Both the position numbers and the translations under genes were made by a program. Shown here one piece after another: positions 46,491-58,004 of a stretch of 64,000 nt of DNA (position 1 is its first letter; each line of letters starts with the position of its first letter). Below the pieces are notes generated by a model, which was not told where the DNA came from, did not search any database, and worked only from the letters and a program-made list of their open reading frames with translations. Source of the DNA: Plutella xylostella (taxonomy: Eukaryota; Arthropoda; Insecta; Lepidoptera; Plutellidae); NCBI RefSeq assembly GCF_932276165.1, contig NC_063993.1, forward strand, positions 2,614,001-2,678,000. Direction: 5' to 3'.

Positions 46491-47060
46491 TCCTGCAGTG
46501 TATACCTAAATACAGGCTGCGCGTGAGTGCGTGCTAGCTACATATAGTATAGGTACTGGATTGCTAATTGCGTGTAGGTGCGATTGAGTATGGATTGATA
46601 TTGTGAATAATGTGCACGACATTAGGGATATTATGAGATAGAGGAATGATAAGATTACGGTGTAAAAAAAAAAATGAGCTAGTGAAGGAAACTATGTTCG
46701 TATTTACATACTTACTTATATCTGATTTTATCAATGTGTTAAATTAGGGTGGTTTGGGTTCATCATCATCATCGGCCGTAACATCATTAGATTAAAAGTT
46801 ACACACAAATAGGTATTCATAGGGTTACTTCAATGTCGTCATCACATATAGGGGGTGTTTAGGACTGTTCCCAGGAGAGGAAGCTGGAAGGCATAAGATA
46901 GTGGGGGTGAGCCTAGTGAATGTATGTTAAAGTTCTTTAAAAATAGCTTGATTAGAATGACAGCTGTCAAATGCATACATTTTATTTGTCACTTCTTCGC
47001 TTTCAAGGGAAACCCAACTTTATTTAGCAAGCATAGGTCAAAGTCAAAGTCAAATGGTTT

Positions 47061-47440
47061 CATCATCAGCCAATAATCGTCCACTGCTGGACATAGGCCT
47101 CTCCCAAGGAGCGCCACAACACGCGGTCCTCGGCCTTCCTCATCCAACCACTACCCGCCACCCGCCTATGGTCGTCGGTCCGGCGGGCAGGAGGGCGTCC
47201 CACGCTGCGTTTGCCTGTTCATGGTCTCCACTTGAGAACTCGTCTACCCCAACGGTTATCGGTTCTTCGGCAGATAGTGGTGAGGGTATATTGTACGTAC
47301 ATATTATAGCTATATAACATGTTTTTCTCATTTTAAGTGAATATGTATTTTGTATTCTTATGGGAAATAAATGTCTAAAACCTAAATATGACCAGCCCAC
47401 TGCCACTTCAGCTTGCATATTTTGACAGCTATGTCGGTAA
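47061..47440 (-). mobile_element. 5'-truncated RTE-type LINE 3' end with an internal insertion
   Basis: Matches 61875-62140 closely (CACTGCTGGACATAGGCCTC, CTCGTCTACCCCAACGGTTA and GGTTCTTCGGCAG). At 47275-47387 about 113 bp interrupt the alignment; it resumes at ATGACCAGCCCACTGCCACT. The inserted piece is AT-rich, without ends I recognise. Sits inside the LTR element's interior. Confidence 0.75.
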
Positions 47441-47668
47441 TCAAATGGTTTAGTCGACGTAAAACTTTACAATTATTTGTCGATAGTCATCTACCAGGAA
47501 GATCTGTCAATCAAACGTGGTATATTTTAAAGGGCTCATGCTATATTTTATAAACTATAATATGTGTATTAGATTATAATGATGTGTTAGATTATGATGG
47601 CCAAGATTCATAATCATCGGGCGGTTCAACATAATATTAGGTAAATGTCACAGAATAGGTATCCTTAG

Positions 47669-47972
47669 GGCTGCTCCGATTTTATAATCATCATCATCAT
47701 CATCAGTAGGGGGTGTTTAGGAATAGGTGAAATAATAGAGTGGGGGTGTCTCTTAAAGTGAGTAAATATGGGCTGCTCCAATTTTATAATCATCATCATC
47801 ATCAGTAGGGTGTGTTTAGGAATATGTGACATAAGAGAGTGGGGGTGTCGCTTAAAGTGAGTAAATATGGACTGCTCCAATTTTATAATAATAATCATCC
47901 TCATCATCAGTAGGGTGTGTTTAGGAATAGGTGACATATGAGAGTGGGGGTGTGTCTTAAAATTAGTAAATA
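47669..47972. repeat. Threefold tandem repeat of about 100 bp
   Basis: Each unit has GCTCCAATTTTATAATCATC, an ATC microsatellite run, CAGTAGGGTGTGTTTAGGAA, TAGGTGACATA and GAGTGGGGGTGTC, then CTTAAAGTGAGTAAATAT. A fourth, diverged unit lies at about 46750-46930. A - strand 90-codon frame over this is repeat-derived. Confidence 0.8.
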
Positions 47973-48835
47973 TGGTTTAAAAATGTAGGAATGTTTATGA
48001 ATGAGAGTGTAGTGAGGTGATTGAATTGAGTCAATCAATACTATAAAATAGTAAAGACGGTTGTGATGTGAATGTGGGTTAAGTATTGTTCTGTTGTTAC
48101 ACACGTGGAGGTGAGAGTATTCATCTACAGAAATAGATAAGAGCTTAGGTTATTTGACAATTTGAATGCATTTTAAATTTGACTGTCTTGGAGTGAACGA
48201 ATGTGCCTAACTTACCTAAGTATTTCATCAACATAGATAAATATTTTAGAGTTGTTTAATTTTGGGGGTGATATACCATTTAAATCATTGGTACTCAACC
48301 TTTTTATGTAAGGGCCACAAACACGTTTAAGTCATGGAACGCGGGCCGCAGGTTTTGTATTTGTATAGCTGATTTAAATTCTCATTGCACTCCTTTAAAT
48401 AACTAATTGATTTTGTAAAGGATTTTGGGTTAAACTAAAAGTTATGGATTGGAATAGGATTATTGTTATTATGATTAGTGATTAGGAGAGTGGATAAATT
48501 CTTAAATCAAGGGGGTGTGTTGTGTACTTACACAAGAGGGATAGTAAATAAGTTTCTACTTGGATTTAAGTTTAGGTACAGGTTATCTGAAGGTACAGTG
48601 ATGATGGTCACACCGTGTAACCGTGTCATTTATTCATTGGCCGTGTAAATTTTATACTTTTGGGCGCGCTAATGTCGGTGACTATACTTTGGTATGGTAA
48701 TGAGATGGAATGTAGTTTTGGAGTACTTCTTCCTATACTTAATAACTTTACCGTGATAGATTACATTTTATAATATATATATTTTTTTGTGAAGGTGATA
48801 AGTGATGGTTTTTAAATTCATACCTACTGCTGAAC

Positions 48836-50280
48836 AATTCGGATAAACTACTGATAGGCATATAAGACATTTGCCGAGCTTCTATAAGGGGGCTATCAAA
48901 TGAGTTATCTAGTAGCATTGCTTATTGGATAATGATATCTTTGTCGTTTTTATTGTCTCGACCGACTAAGACTTTCTGCGATGGTCTACAGTGCGGGCTT
49001 TCAACGATCTCATATTTGAGAAGGGAATAGTGTGACTTTGGATCTCAACTCAAATATTTTTCATTAATGAGTTATTATTGATTTGCATAAATCACAAAGA
49101 CATTGAGGAGGAACTAATTTAAATGTCACTCAATGCGCCGATCGTTCTAAGAAAGTACTGAGAGACATATAGAGCGTCTGGTGAGCTTCTATAAGGGGGC
49201 TATCAGATGAGTTATTCATTAGGCTAAAATATAAGCCTCTTGAATAATGATACTTTTGTCGCCTTCGCGGGAGTGCTGGTTTGGTGGGACGATATTAATC
49301 TGCAGTGGGGGATTCGAAGTTGTTCCGTGTTCGAGGTAGCGAAGGGCACAACGACTGTTATCTCGAATACTTTGTTTACGCTTACCACTGGTTACAATTT
49401 TAGTATGCCGTAATTTATTAATTAATATTTACGTAACTAAGCTATAATTAAGAAGTACTTCCAGAGATGCATTTCTTTTCGTTAAAAGTTTCGTTCAGTT
49501 ATTTGTTTTTCTTATAAACTTTTATCCTGTTGTCACTATAGCTTACAGGTTTACATAAAGCTAGGTAGGTTTAGTAAATGCTGAAGGTGATAAGACCCAG
49601 GGATTCTTAAATTTACCTTACAAAATTCTGTTGATAAAAGTGTTGTGAAGGTGTTGAAGTGGAATTAATTCAAGTAGAAAAGTAAAACGATTCGGGTAAA
49701 CCACTGATAGACACATAGGGCATTTGGTGAGCTTCTATAAGGGGGCTATCGAATGAGTTGTTCAACAGGACTACTGATAGTGTAAGCCTATTGGATAATG
49801 ATACCTGTGTCGTAGATGGTGTCTGCTTGACTGGACATTCGGTGAGGATCTACAGTGAGGGCTCTAATCGATCACATATTTGAGAGGGGATATGGGTCTC
49901 AACTCAAGTATTTAGTTTAACTTTGTTACTTAGGTTCTTTTCTTAAATTGCAAAGACATTGGGAAAGAAACAGTAAGCAATTCACCCAATGCATCGATCG
50001 TATGGAGAAATCACTGAGAAACATATAGGGCGTTTGATGAATTCTTATAAGAGAGTTATCAAATGAGTTACCTGATAGGATTGATTATGTGCACGCCTGT
50101 CGGGTAATGACACCTTTGTTGTCCTCATTGGGTGCGCTGATCGAGTGGGTGGCATCTATCTGCAGTAGGGGGCCCCGAACTCGTTGCATATTCGAGATAG
50201 CGAAGGGTACAGCGACTGTTACCTCGAATATCCTGTTTTTAATATTACTAAGTAACAATAAAACACTGGTTACAATACTA
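48836..50280. repeat. Two-part higher-order repeat before the polypurine tract
   Basis: Four related units begin at about 48836, 49137, 49688 and 49996. Each includes a version of GAGCTTCTATAAGGGGGCTA followed by TCAAATGAGTTA. Units 1 and 3 are alike (ACAGTG.GGGCT, CTCATATTTGAGA, TCTCAACTCAA, AAAGACATTG), and units 2 and 4 are alike (ATCTGCAGT.GGGG, TTCGAG.TAGCGAAGGG, ACTGTTA.CTCGAATA). So the structure is (A-B)x2 with a period of about 850-860 bp. Confidence 0.75.
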
Positions 50281-50393
50281 TGAATTAAGTAAATTTAATA
50301 TGAGAGTATTGGGGTTTATCACCTTCACTAAGATATAGAGTTATCATTGTCTATCAAGTTAAGTAGGTAAATTTTTATCCAATTGCATTTCCT

Positions 50394-50411
50394 AAAAATT
50401 TAGGGGGTGGT
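50394..50411 (+). promoter_or_regulatory. Polypurine tract before the 3' LTR
   Basis: AAAATTTAGGGGGTGGT ends exactly where the 3' LTR starts TGTAACG. In LTR retroelements such a purine run primes plus-strand DNA synthesis. The same sequence also occurs inside each LTR, 137 bp from its start (39611-39627 and 50532-50548). Confidence 0.7.
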
Positions 50412-53400
50412 TGTAACGAAACTTATTTGTATTGTAAGGTTCTGATATTAGTTTGTTATTTTCATGTACCGTTATTCATGTATAATGTATAAGTCTTAGA
50501 TAGGTAAATTTTTATCCAATTGCATTTCTTAAAAATTTAGGGGGTGGTTGTAACGGAACATAGTCCGTCCGTAGCAGACTTATACATTATGTATAGATTG
50601 GCGAAATTTTTATTATAAGCAAAATAAGACTATACGCTGGTTGGAAAACACAACCATACCGCGATGTAGAAATGCCACACTAGTGCCATCTAATGGGTTA
50701 GACTCGATGATGCATTTCCTTATATGGTAATGTTCGGGGGCTGTTGTGTCGTTCGAATCGACAGATACCTAGAATAAGTACAAGTCTTATTGTTGACGCT
50801 TAGAGTTTAAAGAGATATCATACTAGATTCGGTTATATTATGTTTCAACCGTTTATACGGCTCTGTTAATTATTGTTTGATTATTGAAATGAATGACGCC
50901 ATAGTGATAAGTTATTATTATGAGGATCAGATTTGCACAACACTAATTTACGCGACACTTTACGTACTACGCCTCCTTGACGCTCAACTGAATATCTTTT
51001 AGTTCTAATTAATTGAATCAGGACTTAAAATTAGTAAATACTAGTTAAATAATAATAATATTAATTATCAATAATTATAGAACAATAGTTCATCGGTTTA
51101 TTACCTTAAAAATATTTAATAGTTGTGTGATTGTCTAGCTCAGTGGCGCCACCTGTAGTCTAGGATCTGAGGGAGGGAGTTGAATCGATAAAGTTCGATG
51201 GATGAACCGAAAAAGAAAGAAAAAAAAAAGAAAAAAGATTTTTTAAAGGGAAAAGGGGATAGAGAATGTATTTTTATAAGTGTGTGGATACGGTGGATTG
51301 CAGCTTCGACCAGCCGGCGGCGGCGCAACAAGGAACCTCAGCTAAGTGTCGATTGGATTTTATAATAACCACTATTTCGAGGTATCACAGCATATTATTA
51401 TCTATATTCCACTCCATTCATAATATCAAAATATCTATTTATTTTGTTCTGGTTTCAAAATTCGAATATTTCCATAACCTAAAATCCACTTGTTCCCCAT
51501 TATTAATTGTTCAGCATCTTGGCCATTTTGAAATTGAAGGCTGCTAGGGTACCTAGGTTTATTAGGAGAGACCCAAGGAAACCACCTTTTACTTCATCAA
51601 TCAGCCTTAAAGATTCTATCACATAAAACAATCAATTTACAAGCATAAGTACATTCGACTATGGGAAAATTACCCCACTTGTTTCATCAAGCTATGTTTG
51701 TTTACCTGGAAGGAATAAACTTAGTTACTTATATCAATATAGTACAGATATTGAATAGTATGTTCTATTGAGATGATGGCTAATGAGTCAAGTATTTAAG
51801 TATGTTACTTTTACTCACAGCAATCTATCTACCTGAAATTGTTTCACCCAGCAGTCTTTGCATACCCAGTAAAGAACAGTAATTAGCATAATACAGACCA
51901 TTAGGTGTACCTATGTTTCATTGTGGTGGATCATAACCTATGTTCCAACATATTTGGTTTACAAACTTACTAGGCCTACACAACAATCTGAATAAGTACC
52001 TAAGTAATAATAATGGATGATTCATCAGATATATAACATAATTATGTGGAATCCTATTCAGTGATAAGTGCTTGCAATTTAAGTAAATCTATTAGGTAAC
52101 ATATTAGATCATTCTGAAATTGTTTAGGTTACAAGAAGATTCATATTCCTAGGTAGTCGGTACTTATTTACTTATCTCCTGAGATACACAATATAAACTT
52201 ATTTCTACCAACTCCATCTAGTTCTCATGTAAGCATGTACTTATCTATTCAGTCTTGAAACCATAATGAAGAATATGCTTCAGGTTATTCATATTAAGCT
52301 ATGAATCTATTTAGCAAAATTATATTCTTATTTGAATCAGCATTTCTATTTAGTACTTAAGTAATTTAAAATCTACAGCTAGCTCAACCTACTTTGATTC
52401 TCTAAGAGTGGTTATTATAAACATTACTTATTACTTGTATTCTTAATATTTGAAATGATTTTAAACATTTTTCCACCGGGATGAAAATTGGCCGGACCAT
52501 ATTTTCATAAAATACTATGTTTCTACTTGAATAATTATTGTGTGTACTTGTGTGATTCACTAGTTTAATGATTCTCTATGGTTTTATTATGGGTTTAGCT
52601 ACACTTGGTAAATTCAGGTATTTGAAGTATTGTTTATCATAAAAGAAAAAACATACTTAACAATTAGGCAGCAACAAAACCAACAAACATTTAAGGGACA
52701 CCAGTGTTATACTTACTTACTAGGTACTTGATACTAGGAACATTGTGTAAAATGTGGGTTTGTATAAAATGCATTTCATCTTCAAACCACTTAGATGCTA
52801 AGCAGTTAGGTTTAGACTGTGGGAGAGTAGGTTATTGAATTGAATTTTAGGGGAAAACAAGCTATCCTTTTGTATCTCATGTGTGGTGAATGTTATTGAT
52901 GTATGTATGCTTAGTGAATCTAGGCTTCTTACTGATCTACATATGTGATAGGTATGATTGTGGTACTTACTTCCCCACCTAAGTATGTAAAGGTTGCTTT
53001 ATTGGAATTCAATAGGTATTTACTTCAGTACCTCAATTACTAGTTATGTATCAGAAAACAGAATAGAATTCATGTAATTTAGTAAGTATTCCTTTTATTC
53101 AATGGTTATATTGGCCATAACTTGTACCTGACTGACTGTGACTAAGACAATTCTTATAAATTCAGCAAGTTAATGATAATTTATAATACTTAAAAACCTG
53201 CATTATACCCTTTTATTAATATAAATAAAGATTGATTTTGCTTTGGAAAAGATGTTAAGAATATTAAACAAAATTAATAAATAATAGGGTCAATGAGTCA
53301 GTTTCCGACCTAGTTGAGCACCAACTTTACTTTTACTAAAGTTATCTACTTGTCTGATTAAATAAAATAAATACCTTCAATTAGATACTTATACCCGTAG

Positions 53401-55211
53401 GGTCAATGTGTTGGATGGCGGCCATAGGAGCACTAACACTATTTTAAGTTAACTGAAATATTTGGAAAAGATAAAATAAATATTTCCATAGTGAATATTC
53501 ATGCAATTTTACTTTTGAAGGTTAAATGGGTATCATTGGCTATATATTATTGACTGTGACCATGACAACTTTTACATATTAAGTGATTAGTAATAATTTA
53601 TTATACTTATTATTCTCCTTTAATTCTGCTAATATAAATAATTATTGATTTGGGTTTGGATAAGATGTTGATAATATTAAACAAAATTTATAATTAGGGT
53701 CATTGAGGCGATTGGCGACCATAAGAGTTTCAACTGTATTCTATTCTAAATAAAATTTACTAAGTTTTGAATAAGATAGGAAAATATTTTCATAGTACAT
53801 GAGTTACTTACTACCGATAAATAAATTGAAATGACTTCTTATCAGCTTGGGTAAAGGAAAGCAGTTGCTGAATTGGATTCTTCTTACAAACTGACCAATA
53901 TACATACTATATACAGGAGGAGATGATGACAGTTAGTTATTAATAAGTAATGTTGAGCTTGACTGTGATGAAGTTAATTAGAGGCAGGGAAACCACCTCG
54001 AACAACTTGTAGGTACCATGGTAGACACAAGCCAGCATCGATAAAATATTAATTGTCACATAACTCTGAGATCTACAATATAGAGATACATTTGAGTGAT
54101 TGCTCTTGACACAAGCTGAAATGGGAGATAGTAATTATATTCTAATTATGTCCATTATTGGAAGACATTGTACTGTGACGATACACATGAGTAGACTCAG
54201 GAAATATCCGTGTCGAATAAATGTATAGGTAGACTCAGGGAATATCCGTGTCGAAAATACAAGAGTAGGCTCAGGAAATATCCGTGCCGAATAACTATTA
54301 CACATTATGGATACATAAGATATCCGTGCCAAATAACTATTACACATTATTAAGTAGACTCAGGAAATATCCGTGTCGAATAAATGTATAAGTAGACTCA
54401 GGGAATATCCGTGTCGAAAATACAAGAGTAGGCTCAGGAAATATCCGTGCCGAATAATTATTGCATATTATGGATACAGAAGTAGGCTCAGGAACTATCC
54501 GTGCCGAATAACTATTACACATTATTGATACATTAAGTAGACTCAGGAAGTGTCCGTGTCGAATAAATGCATAAGTAGACTCAGGAAATATCCGTGTCGA
54601 ATAAATGCTTCAGTAGGCTCAGGAGATATCCGTGCTGAATTGTGAAGCTGAATAAAATATTATTAACATCATCTGGATCCCAATCAATAGATCCTTTCCT
54701 AGGGACTGACTGACAAAAAAAAACAGTTTGAATAGAGCCAGTGGGCTAGAGAAGGTAGATGGGTCTGGTGGACGGATCTGGTCGTCCTTCATAGGGTGTG
54801 CGAGGCGGGGCGCACCTTCTATTCAAATTAAAAACCCTTTTTTATATATATATATAATATATATTTTTAAATCACTCTCAATTATGTATATTTTTTAAGA
54901 AATAACTATTGCTTGAGCTTTGTTCTGTTGTCCTAAAAATTAGATAAACTAGGGATTATGAACTAGGGTTCTAGGGATTAGTGCTAGGGTAGGGATTCTC
55001 TCAACCTCCTAAAAGAACTTGAGTTACTTCGGCAATGTAGAGTCCTAACTGCTAGACTAGACGATCACGTATTGGCCAAACGAATAATGCAAAACACGTA
55101 TACCGTTACAAGACTTCTCTTCAGTTCGTTTCAGTTTAGTTAGGGCGAAAAATACGTATCAAATAGGTAGGTTAGAGTCCGAAGCGTAACTACAGGGGGG
55201 GGTATATTACA
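50412..55211 (+). repeat. 3' LTR of the giant element (4,800 bp)
   Basis: Copy of 39491-44291. By eye I find a one-A deletion in the A-run near 52647 (compare 41729) and T to C at 55185 (compare 44265). Offset is 10,921 before the deletion and 10,920 after it. Confidence 0.8.
54191..54640. repeat. Tandem array in 3' LTR
   Basis: Identical in layout to the array at 43271-43720 in the 5' LTR. Confidence 0.8.
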
Positions 55212-55250
55212 ACCAGCGTGGTGGGAAATGGTCCAAGCAGAATCCAGAAT
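55212..55250 (+). mobile_element. SINE, 3' remainder after the giant element
   Basis: ACCAGCGTGGTGGGAAATGG then TCCAA continues exactly from GCAGTGG at 39486. The first four bases are the right target duplication. The order matches the copy at 20541 (CCAGCGTGGTGGACTAGGCC). Confidence 0.75.
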
Positions 55251-55670
55251 AAAATATAATAGAAAATATAGCAGTAATAAATAATTATTATACGTTACCT
55301 TCAAACTCACACGACTTCGGGTAAGTCCTGTGCCTACGACGAGTACACAACACTCTGTGGTCAAAATTTGCATAATTATTGCTGTGTAGAAGCATCGGGC
55401 GTTTACTAAGTAGTCAGTATTGAGAGATGTATTTCCTGGCAGTCCCGACGATCAGTAAAGGCAATTGCATTTTTAAAATCTAGATGAGTGTTTAATATGT
55501 AAGGTACTTTTTTCCTTAAAACCGAAGGTTTACTGGTAACTGTTTTATTAACAGTAAGGAAAGAGAACGTAGATACGAATAATAGGTTTTAAATTCCATT
55601 TCGAAAGCACCACGCGTTCCCTAGATGAGATCTTGATGACAGACAGACGGACAGAAAAATAGATGGACTA
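55251..55670. other. No gene recognised
   Basis: Spacer; nothing supported. Confidence 0.45.
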
Positions 55671-56172
55671 CAAGTTCCACTGAGAAAAGCACAAAATTTC
55701 TCCTAAATGGAAAAGACAATAGCTAAAGAAGTATATTTAAAAGCACATTAGAATAATATCATCGAAAACAGTAAATATTATGTATTATTTTTTAAATTAA
55801 AAAAAAAAAAAAAAAAAAACACGCACTCACGCCTTGTACTAATGTACTATCTATCTACTCCCTTGCGGGTTAGGCAGATGTGCATTGCTGCACCCAGTTT
55901 TCGCCAGAGTGTATGTTAGTCCCAATGTAATAGGGGGCGGGCCTATTGCCATTTTACGGGCACATCCCAGACCCGAGAACAAATATCTGTGTTTAAACAA
56001 ATATCTGCCCCAGCCGGGAATCGAACCCGGGACCATCGGCTCAGTAGTCAGGGTCACTAACCACTACGCCATTCAGTCGTCAAAAATTTAAATTTTAAAT
56101 TAAATGCTTTATAAAATGTGGCTATTGGGTGTCGGCATTTTATAAGTGGAACTTTTTCATTGCTCGTGATTG
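55671..56172. mobile_element. MITE, CACTCACGG family, copy 3, interrupted by a SINE
   Basis: Right end AAGTGGAACTTTTTCATTGC then TCGTGATTG and TA matches the right end of 12020-12243; the left part begins GTTCCACTGAGAAAAGCAC without the outermost bases. A SINE occupies 55820-56081. Confidence 0.65.
55820..56081 (-). mobile_element. tRNA-derived SINE, second family, intact-looking
   Basis: On the - strand it begins GACGACTGAATGGCGTAGTG (A box TGGCGTAGTGG) and has GGTCCCGGGTTCGATTCCCG (B box), then CAGATATTTGTTTAAACACA and GGCGAAAACTGGGTGCAGCA. It ends next to a homopolymer of about 22 bases (55798-55819). Pol III transcribed in origin and mobilised by a LINE. Frames on both strands across it are not genes. 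Confidence 0.8.
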
Positions 56173-58004
56173 TAGTAATGTTTGCATCCAAGTACCTATC
56201 TTAAGCATTTGAGAACTTTAGTTGATCCGTAGCGTAGGTCATTCACCAGTACAATTTAAATAACAGTTGAAATTGAATTCACAAAATATTCTATTGTATT
56301 AAAAACCTTAGTAGAAAAGCGTAGGTGCTTGTCTTGGTAAAGTTATTGCCCTCTGCACTGGTTTGGTCTCTCTTTACTAGAATTTAGATTATTATTATTC
56401 ACATCTCTCATAGTATATTTTTCGTTGAAAAGGCATCCACCGGAGGCATATCATAGATACATTTTTGAAGATTCAAAACCATTTTAGGTTTAAACCAAGA
56501 GTAGAAAGACACAGAAAAATCACCTTCTTCTGTCTGTAAAAAAAGAGATATCATCCAGTAAGTACCTAAGATGTATAAAAAGTAAAGTTTGATAAATTGC
56601 ACTTACACGTGTTTAAGATTCTAGTCCAGACTTTGAAACAATGGACTTAGACATAAGCACGTATACGATGTTCAAGCCACTCTTGAGAAAACGATTTATT
56701 ATTTACTGAGTATACCTATCTGCCGAAAATCCAAAAAACGATAGTGTGTACCTACAATTTTTTAGATGGAGACTATTTATTTTAATATTATTATTAGGGT
56801 TCTCCTTGGGATATCTCACAGTGGGCAAAGGACGTTTTATGGTAGATAGTAACATTAATGTGTGTACGAGTAGGTACATTATTTTATATTTATACGCATT
56901 CATCCCTTATTGTAGCCTATGTTTTTACATAACCATAGTACTTTTAAAGTTCAAAAATTTAAGTTGGTTGAGAATCATTAGGTTATAGTGGAGCTATAGC
57001 TTTAAATTCTTAGTTCTCCTCATCGATCATTGGGTTAAGATGTATGATTTAATACTACTTGAATATAAAACGCATTAATTCAAGTGTTCTACGCTCAGAA
57101 CAAATGAGCTTTTCGAAAGGGTTTCATGTCTAATATGTGAGTAGATATTGTAAGTAAGAAAGACGTTGGTAGTTAGACATTATTACTAAAACAAATTTGA
57201 TCTCGTTTGTCATTCACATTGCTTTGAAAATGCAATATTCGTTATTATATTTATGAAAAAAAGCTCGGTGGTACGGTGGTAAGTATATAAATGAGTACTT
57301 AATAGTACTGGTTGCGTTATAGCGTTATATACCTATTGATAAGATTTTTAGTTATCTTACTAGTATACCTAAACAAAGAAAAGATCTTTTGTTATATTGC
57401 CTAGAACCAAGAGACTGCATGTATACCTACTTTAAGAAGATAATTTAGCCTAGGTTCTATATACACAAATACAAATAAATAAACAACAAATACGTGTAGA
57501 GACTAAAATCATGACCTACATACAAGGACTATCAAAATTTAGGTCACACAAAGACCTTTAAACATTTACTGAATAAGACTGTCATTGTTTAAAATACAAT
57601 ACATTATACCTCATAATTATAAAGATTATATAAAAATATAAAATAATAACAAAACAAAGGTAATGATAGACACGTATTCCTATGCACATAACCAACGACT
57701 ATTCTATTAAATTATTTTCAGAAGTGTAAGTGTCTGCATCTGGATCATTTGTTTGGAACTATTGGACTTATCGCCTTGAGGTGTAATGTAAAATGTCTTT
57801 CTAAGCTTTGACCATTTTCCATCCAGCGGTTCCCCAACAGGTTCTAGATGTGCTAAATATTTCTCACCATCCTTTTCTTCACCTGAATAGCGATGGTTTT
57901 GTACATAAATAAAATTCATTTATATAATAATATTAGGTATTTGCGTTGCAGTGTGTGTTCTGGACCTATCACAATTAAGTTTACTTAATCAAAAATCTGA
58001 TTTT
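56173..58004. other. No gene supported
   Basis: AT-rich. One frame on the - strand (57707-57919) is described separately; frames at 56703-56903 and 56746-56988 are shadows of each other. Confidence 0.4.
57707..57919 (-). CDS. Unknown 70-codon frame, doubtful
   Basis: Reads MNFIYVQNHRYSGEEKDGEK then EPVGEPLDGKWSKLRKTFYI and a short tail to a stop. Composition (charged, with a W-S-K-L-R-K block) is more protein-like than the surrounding frames, and CGCTATTCAG before GTGAAG could be a splice acceptor. No family recognised and no partner exon seen. It may be a lone exon, a pseudo-exon or chance. Confidence 0.15.
   Translation of the reverse strand: MNFIYVQNHRYSGEEKDGEKYLAHLEPVGEPLDGKWSKLRKTFYITPQGDKSNSSKQMIQMQTLTLLKII

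Larger units (their letters stand above)
44292..50411 (+). other. Internal region of the giant LTR element, non-coding
   Basis: Opens ATTGATATGCCGTAGACC with no recognisable tRNA primer site. It holds GT-rich DNA, a diverged SINE (46328-46490), a LINE tail (47061-47440), a threefold 100-bp repeat (47669-47972), a sequence near 48290-48355 (TACTCAACCTTTTT and AACGCGGGCCGC) that recalls a worn hAT-type end, the two-part repeat at 48836-50280, and the polypurine tract. Longest frames (45981-46205, 47054-47317) have no retroviral-type domain. Confidence 0.65.
39491..55211 (+). mobile_element. Giant non-coding LTR retroelement (LARD-like), about 15.7 kb
   Basis: Two direct repeats of 4,801 and 4,800 bp flank a 6,120-bp middle. 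The repeats start TGTAAC and end TTACA (TG...CA with short inverted ends). A purine-rich AGGGGGTGG lies right before the 3' repeat, and ACCA is duplicated at the outer borders. The host SINE is split cleanly and rejoins without loss. These are the marks of LTR retrotransposon integration. No frame on either strand exceeds about 95 codons, and none resembles gag, protease, RT, RNase H, integrase or env, so it would need enzymes from another element. The size pattern (very long LTRs, non-coding interior) is that described for LARD elements in plants. I know of no such element described in Lepidoptera, but cannot search. No TGG-starting primer-binding site is evident just after the 5' LTR. Confidence 0.8.

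Noticed and set aside
45981..47317. gag- or env-like proteins inside the giant element
   Set aside because: Frames of 61-92 codons without zinc knuckle, protease, YxDD or integrase motifs; the one at 47054 is antisense LINE.
39491..55211. Plain tandem duplication or haplotype duplication of 4.8 kb
   Set aside because: TG...CA-type ends, a polypurine tract at the second copy, ACCA on both outer borders and the cleanly split SINE are explained by LTR integration and not by simple duplication. Read-level proof is still lacking.
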